NCBI GenBank assembly: GCA_013350335.1
Contig: CM023541.1
Location: 33,100,739 to 33,164,738 of the forward strand
From: Chimonanthus salicifolius
Lineage: Eukaryota > Streptophyta > Magnoliopsida > Laurales > Calycanthaceae
Length of the DNA stretch: 64,000 nucleotides
Direction: 5' to 3'
A program made the position numbers and the translations under genes. The notes beneath the pieces were generated by a model that did not search any database, had not been told where the DNA came from, and worked only from the letters and a program-made list of their open reading frames with translations. Positions 57,788 to 64,000 of this stretch are shown here, piece after piece. The first letter of the stretch is position 1. Each line of letters starts with the position of its first letter.

Positions 57788-59280
57788 ACGATCATCAGAG
57801 TCACGACACCAATAATTTATACACAGACACGATCATTCACGCTCAACCAAATTCACATAAGAAAATGCCTAAATCTAAATTTGAATTGTACTAATGCAAT
57901 CAAATTTCTATTTACCTAATATGACCCTAAAGATTGTCTCAAAACTAGCTCCTACTTTTCTCTCCAAATAATGTAAGTCTCCGATGAGAGTTTAACCTCA
58001 AGATGGTCAGGTAAGTTCTCAAGTAAGTGGGGGAGCACACGGCATCTCTTCCCAGCTTATTCTTAGAGCATGCTCGACCTCATGTCTTGGTAACAGAACT
58101 AGCCTTAGATACCATTCTTGAAGATAAACTATTCACCGGTTACAAAATTTAATTTAGATCGAAAAGGTTCCTATTGAGCATGAAACTCTAAAACCTAGCC
58201 TAATGGTTCCTTAATTGATTTTATTAAGGAGATACATGAACCAAGTTTACTAATCTTATTTTTATAGATATTGTAAAAATGCAGTCCTAAATTACCACAC
58301 AGCATTCAAACAAATATGCAAATAAGAATAAAGCAATCTAAACTAATGCATGAAAACTAACAACCTAGATGCATGGACAGATTAAATGCAAGCAATAAGT
58401 AAAATAAATAAAGAAACAACACTCTGAATAAATCTATATGAATGCATTGGAAAAATAAAATCAAAAGAAAAGATTAGACATTCACCTTAGCCTATTATGT
58501 GTATTTCCAGCGATTTTTAAACGCGCAATTAAAACTCCTTAGCTTATTATGCATATTTCCAGTGATTTTTAAGCGCGTAATTAAAACTCCTGCGAAATAA
58601 ACAATACAAGCCTTAGTGAAGATTCTAATTCAAAAAAATGCATGATCCTAATCTAAGTGCAATTGTCCTAAAGTTACAACTAGTGGAAGAAATATAATAT
58701 TTGTAACCTAATTAAAAATTTTAAATCAAGTCAAGGCTATGAAAATTGGACTCCACCCCAATAAATCAAAACTTCGTTTCACGAGAAATTTTTCTTTTTT
58801 TAAAATCATATTTAAAACTTTTCAAAGTTAGATGAAACTCTAAATTTAGAAAAATTTTAAGCTTGGAAATTATCTAAAATTAAACGTCTCTAAAATTAGA
58901 TAATTTTCCAAAAATAGATTTTCCTAAGAATAGAACTTTCCAAAAATAGATCATTTTCTAAAAATAACCTATTTCTAAATTAAGAAATATCTCCAGTATT
59001 AGAAAAGTTGCAAAAAAGGAAAACTATTAAATTAGAAAATTTCTAAGAAATAGAAAATCCTAATTATACAGTTTCTAGATTTAGCAAATTTTTAAATTTA
59101 AATTAATTCCATAATCATTAATATTTTTAAAAACTTCTAATTTAAGGAAACTTTCTAAAATTAGAACTTATAAAAACAAAAATTTCTAATTTTAAAGAGT
59201 TGCCTAATTTAGAAACCTCTAAAAATAACAATCTTTCCAAAAACACATAAATCTAATAGCACACAATTTATTTCGAGATT
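57788..59280 (-). other. Leader between primer site and gag
   Basis: AT-rich, with repeated aaattagaaaatttctaa-type phrases at 58800-59270; no gene. Confidence 0.5.
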
Positions 59281-59298
59281 TCCCCAGCGACGGCGTCA
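59281..59298 (-). other. Primer-binding site, tRNA-Asp type
   Basis: Minus strand tgacgccgtcgctgggga, two or three changes from TGGCGCCGTTGCCGGGGA, the site used by Athila/Tat elements; it lies 6 bases inside the 5' LTR edge. Confidence 0.85.
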
Positions 59299-59304
59299 AA
59301 AACT

Positions 59305-61976
59305 TGTTGTGTTTTAAATTTAACTCTCAAGCGCACGAACCTATTAATAGTATAGTGAATGAGTGCGAGGTCGTACCTAAGGGAAATCAACAAAATATAT
59401 ACATAGAAATAAAAATGGTACCAAAATAATGTGAGCTAAGAAAATAACATTTAGGGATTTAACCTAAGCATGATTAGATTTTCTAAAACATGGAATTATA
59501 ATCTTAATTTATTAAAATTTTAGATTTAAAAACCAGTATTTAAATAATTTTCTAACTTTGGAAGTTCACAAAATATAAGATCTACTTTTATCATATAAAC
59601 CATTGATTTATAAATTTGATTAAAATGGTGGACTGAATTTAAATAACCTCAATCTAATTTAAAATGTAAAGTTAAGAAACAAATAAAATATTTCTAAGCT
59701 AGTTCCATTATTTCCAGGATTTTTATGAATAAATAAAAGCAATAATAATGAATTATTTACATAGTTTACAATGAAATCGAGACAAGTATCTAAAGTAACA
59801 TATTATCCCATTTAAAAATAAAATTATGGCCTAGACTATAAAATATTCTAGAATTATAAATTATAAATTCAAGTTCAACATTTATTAAAATTCTAATTAG
59901 AAAAATTACGACGTCCATTAAATTAGAATTTTTCAATTAAAGCCTTAGGCTTGAGCTGGATTTACACTTGCATTTTCCAAATCTAAAAGAAATTGATCTT
60001 AAAAAGAACCGTAAACTGAAAAAATCAAGTCCCACCGATCCTAACAGGGGTTCTACTTTTCCTTGAAAAATTCTAAAAATAATTTATTCCATAACATTCA
60101 CAAAAAGAATTAAAAAACCATCACCATAGAATATTTAATAATTGGGAACAACATAAATCTAAAGAATCTATCATGAATTTCATTCAAAAAATAGAATAAA
60201 AGAAAATACAATTCTTTGGAACTCATTACATAAAAATAAAATAAATGACTTACAATAAATCAAATATTTTTCTCTGTCCCTTAGCCATCCAAATTCAGCC
60301 CCTTCAATGTCTTGCTCGGTTCAATTTTCTCTGTTAAAGAGGTGCTCAATTTATAAGACATGTCGTGAGAAAATAAAGCAAGCAATGGTCCCAACCGATT
60401 CTCTCCTTGAAAATTTCCTTCTATTTTGTGTTGGGTCGATTGAATTTCAGCCAGCTAATGTCATGTGGGCTTTTCTCTGTTAGAATCAGCTAACACAACT
60501 CCTGCCTCCTCTTTTCAAGCTGGCAGATCTTCTTTTTTCTTTCTTTCTATTCTTCATTCCTTCTTTTCTACTAACCCAAATCAGCCAGCACCTTCTTCCT
60601 TATCTCTCAACCGGTCATGTCATGCTTTGTTGCCGAGTCTCATGTAGCCTCTTCTAAAATCCAGCAGATCTGCTTGGTACGGTGGGGGATTACCTTCTTT
60701 TCTCAGTCCTTTCCATACTTTGTATTTGCTTGGGAAGCAAGAACTGATTCTCTCTTCAATCAACTAGGTCCTCCTCTGATCTTATCTTGATTTTCTCTGC
60801 TGAATGGACTGAAATCAGCGACGGATTTCTCTGCTGAGTCACATAGATTTGGCCGAATCTGTCATTCTCTTCTTTCTTATCTTCGCTTGGAGTAGTGGAG
60901 ATAAACAAGGATCGGCCAACTTTTCCATTGCTTCTATTTTTATTCTACCCTCCATTCAAATCTTTCTACATTACTGGTCCATTTGATTTTACTCTAATCT
61001 GCATGAATAGTAGCTATCATTTTTCATTCGTTGGATGGGTTCCCATTTCTTCAGTGCTTACTCATTCACCAACTCTATTCTTCTCCACTTGCCGCCTACC
61101 ACTTGTGCACTATACTTCTTTGCTCATTTTTTGGCCAGTTGTTGCTAACTCTGCTATTAGCAATAATTGCTACCTAAAGTTGCTGCCTCTCTCAATGAAA
61201 ATCAGCCAGACATTTCTTTTTTTCTTAATCAGTTTCACAATAGTTGCTGCCTCCTTGCTGCAACTTCTTTTTTTCTTAGAAATCTGACTGCTCCCATTGC
61301 TAATACCTTGTTGTAGTTGCCAAAGTAAAACTTTGTACATGGTTTGTTGATTTTCTCAATGGGTTGCAAATAGGTGTTGCTCTGCTTTTTAGTTTCATGA
61401 CCCACCTTCTCTTGGCCATTTATAAATCTAATTGACCTTGTATCAAGCAAACTCTCCATTCCATCTCTTGTATGCTTCCATATATTTTTTAGGCACAATT
61501 CCCCATTAGCTTTTGTAGCTATCCTCTTTAGTACATGTGGAGTGCTAACTGTGTTATACATAAATATGGACAAAGGTTTACGGAAACTTACATCTGTAGC
61601 CAATTGTATCAATTTTCCAATGATACATGGATCGGCCACACATGTGGATCAAGTGGGATTGAACTCAAAGTTGGCCATGGGCTTTTTCATGTGGACTTCA
61701 TAACTCTCTGAATTGTTTCATTTTATGAACTTTTATTGAGCTTCAATCATGGACTTTTTTATGGGCTTTATCTTGTGAAGCTTGGGCTTGAGATTTCCAA
61801 ATTTGACATTGTGACCCACTTTTTGCAATTTTCTTCAATTTTCATTCTAATTTCTTGTATTATCCAGAATATACTGTAAAATTCAAAAATAACATTGAAC
61901 ATATCTAATATTTACAAAATAAAGACTAATTAATCTAATATTAAAGGGTAAAAAGGTAATTTCTTAGTGTTCATCA
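59305..61976 (-). mobile_element. 5' LTR of the Athila-type element, 2,672 bp
   Basis: On the minus strand it starts tgatgaacactaagaaatta and ends cgcttgagagttaaattt, aaaacacaaca, just before the primer site. It is the complete LTR copy; the 3' copy lacks its last part. A 134-codon sense-strand frame (61235-61639) is shared with the other LTR but has no recognisable domain. Confidence 0.85.
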
Positions 61977-62984
61977 AATATCCCAAACTTACATTTTGCT
62001 AATCTTCAAGCAAAACAAAAAACTACTAACTGAAAGTTAAAAATCGTACACCACTTTCGTTGGTACTCTCGATTGCATTTAGTGTATGCAACAAGTCTTT
62101 AAGCCCCTAACTCATCACTAGTGGACGAGTTATAGTCTCGTGACAGCTTCTAGTGATGATACCCATAAACATCGAATTTTTCAGTAAAAACACATAGACA
62201 AAAATCTAAATATCATACAACTCTAAAATTCATTTTATAAGGCTTATACCCGAAGTGTTGTGTGTAATAGTCAATATTAAGACAGTCTTTTTTTTTCCAA
62301 ATAGACACAAGTTTTGTAACCATCATTGAAAAATGCGCTTTGACTTCAAACCTCACCAGGTATATCTCTCAAAAAGACTAATGCTCAAAGGTGGATTTAT
62401 TTTCTCTCAAGGTATATGTGAGCGGAGCTTACGTATTCAAATCAAAATTCTCACATATGTATTAAACAAAGATGGCATAGATGAAGAAAATAATTGATCT
62501 CATGAATAGATATCACTTTCTTAAAAGCGTTGAGTCAAACACCATTATTTTTCCTCCTCTATTCTCTACATGAAATACCTTATTTAGACTTAGGATCAAT
62601 AGGACTTTCTAATAGGACGAAACGTGGCATAGGATCGGGTCATATTAAAGAAGGGATAAAAGACTCTAAAAATTAATACTTTGATAAGAAAAGGTTAGAT
62701 GTCTTCATATTATGAGCGGGATATTTTTCTTCAAATATTTTTCACTTTTTTTTTCTAATCTTCTTTTCTTTTCTCTTTCAACATCCCTTTTTGATGTATG
62801 GATGTTCCCATTTTCATTTCTTTTTTTATTTCTATAAATTCTATCATAAATTCTTCCCTAACCTTTTCTCATATGAAGATACTATAAAACTCAAAAATAA
62901 TATTAAACATATCTAATATTTACAAAATAAAAACTAATTAATCTAATATTAAATGGTAAAAAGGTAATTTTTCAGTGTTCATCA
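61977..62984 (-). mobile_element. Remnant of a second Athila copy joined in tandem
   Basis: 61977-62881 repeats the 3'-proximal interior and polypurine region of the element (compare 50007-50936), and 62882-62984 repeats the first 103 bases of the LTR (compare 61874-61976). The rest of that upstream copy is missing. The order LTR, interior, LTR is that of a tandem formed by unequal recombination and then internally deleted. Confidence 0.75.
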
Positions 62985-64000
62985 AGGCCTAAGGCAAAAA
63001 TTCAAAATGGAGCCTTATTGGTATTTAACATATTCTTATAAATAATATATAATTAAAATTTTATTTATATAATAAAAAATTATCTAAAATCTATTTTTTT
63101 TTGTTTTTTTGTGATGCAAAAATACTAATTAATTTTTCAAGCGTTGCTAAAATATCATTTTCAATTGAATATAACTAATTCACTTAATTGTTTTTGTAAC
63201 ATTGTTGATTGTAGGTAAGATTTTATGAATTTTAGTTTTGAAAATTTTTTTTTTCTGGAGAAGCAACTGTTACATGTATCGTTAATAATATTCGATATGC
63301 AATATAAGCATTTGGAAACTAATCTAGTCTTTTAATTGATGAGTTGAATAAAATTTAAAGCAAAAAAGATTTTTTGAAAAATTTAAATATGAGTTTTACT
63401 AGTAAAATGAAGTGACTAAAAATTGAATTTTAAGTACAAGTTTTGATCTATTTGTTGCTTACCATATCTAATTTTAATCCAACATTATTTTGTTATGAAT
63501 TATCTTGAAATAATTAAAAAATTGCACCATATGTAGTCATATATAATAGCTAATCTCGTAATATTATTATAAAAATATAAATGGGTAATGAATAGAAATA
63601 TAATTACTTTATTCAAATCACTCATTTCATAAATTTACATCAAATGAAAAATCTTAAAAATAAATTAAAATTTTCATTTAACTAATTTAGATAACTACAT
63701 TTTATTGGGTCATACCTTTTACCTCCCACATAGTCTATTTATTTATATTTATAATAGAATAAATGAGATTATGAGAATGTTAAGACTTTAAAAACTTAAA
63801 AAATAGTTAAAAAGCCCTAAAAATAGGATACTCACGTGAGTTTCAAGAAACTAAACTCACGTAAGTTTCTTTTTCACATGTTTCTTAAATAAAACTCCCA
63901 CCTCTTTAAAAAACCGTAAAAGGGTTATCTTCTTTTAACAAAACCTACGCTCCCCCATCTTTTTTAAACCTTAGCCATTGCTCATTTTTCTCTTTTCTTC
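62985..64000. other. AT-rich non-coding DNA
   Basis: No gene or bounded repeat. The first bases (aggcctaaggcaaaaattc) may be the edge of the target DNA or of another repeat. Confidence 0.35.

Larger units (their letters stand above)
48063..62984 (-). mobile_element. Athila-type Ty3/gypsy retrotransposon with tandem-LTR remnant
   Basis: Order on the minus strand: LTR start fragment (62984-62882), 3'-proximal interior (62881-61977), full 5' LTR (61976-59305), primer site (59298-59281), leader, gag, protease, reverse transcriptase, RNase H, integrase (57787-52445), long 3' interior, polypurine tract (50023-50007), truncated 3' LTR (50006-48063). Protease and gag motifs and the tRNA-Asp-like primer site match the Athila lineage. 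All reading frames are broken. No envelope-like frame is visible. By eye, 7 differences occur in a 405-base stretch shared by the LTRs (49326-49730 and 61235-61639), about 1.7 percent. Confidence 0.85.

Noticed and set aside
62985..63050. ggcctaaggcaaaaattc as a transposon end
   Set aside because: The phrase seems familiar from plant repeats but no inverted partner or TSD is visible within the window.

Overview
The window is nuclear DNA of a flowering plant. It is AT-rich and dominated by transposable elements. It carries one spliced protein gene with plant GT-AG introns and a plant-specific cytochrome P450 product, plus plant lineages of Ty3/gypsy and Ty1/copia LTR retrotransposons, tRNA-derived SINEs, hAT-type MITEs and a fragment of a CAX-type cation/proton exchanger gene. 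Nothing looks bacterial, viral or organellar. The species cannot be read from the sequence; the density of nested, old LTR elements suggests a medium to large genome.

Layout. 1-4000: remnant of a minus-strand Ty3/gypsy element (truncated pol, gag, iMet primer site, 5' LTR with a palindromic repeat array). 4000-12120: non-coding DNA with SINEs, a hairpin MITE and an hAT-type MITE. 12123-24231: a nest of four solo LTRs. LTR A (about 3.96 kb) was hit by B and by D, and B was hit by C; all four have target-site duplications I could locate (B's with one mismatch). 24498-27588: a non-autonomous LTR element with both LTRs. 28758-32508: a fifth long solo LTR (E) inside a tandem repeat. 32878-33074: CAX exon fragment. 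33835-38993: an apparently intact four-exon CYP715A-like P450 gene, the only convincing functional gene, whose introns hold SINEs and an LTR fragment. 39700-46740: SINE, short copia-type LTR element, a long inverted-repeat (fold-back) element, an hAT-type element and a pyrimidine-rich tract. 46743-48062: truncated copia-like LTR fused to an Athila-type gypsy element (48063-62984), which has decayed gag-pol, a full 5' LTR, a truncated 3' LTR and a remnant of a second element joined in tandem. 62985-64000: no recognised feature.

The most interesting pattern is in the non-coding LTRs. Solo LTRs A to E share TGTAAC-like termini and a block 350-510 bp before the 3' end that looks like a 3' splice site (ACTGGG, then a pyrimidine stretch, then AG 34-41 bases from the start of the block). 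Four of the five (A, B, D and E) also carry arrays of short GC-rich inverted repeats in AT-rich DNA; C has only gcatgcatgtg-type repeats. Unrelated LTRs and a fold-back element in the window carry the same kind of array with different motif sequences. All boundaries, repeat units and TSDs were read by eye; family names rest on recognition of motifs, not on a database search.
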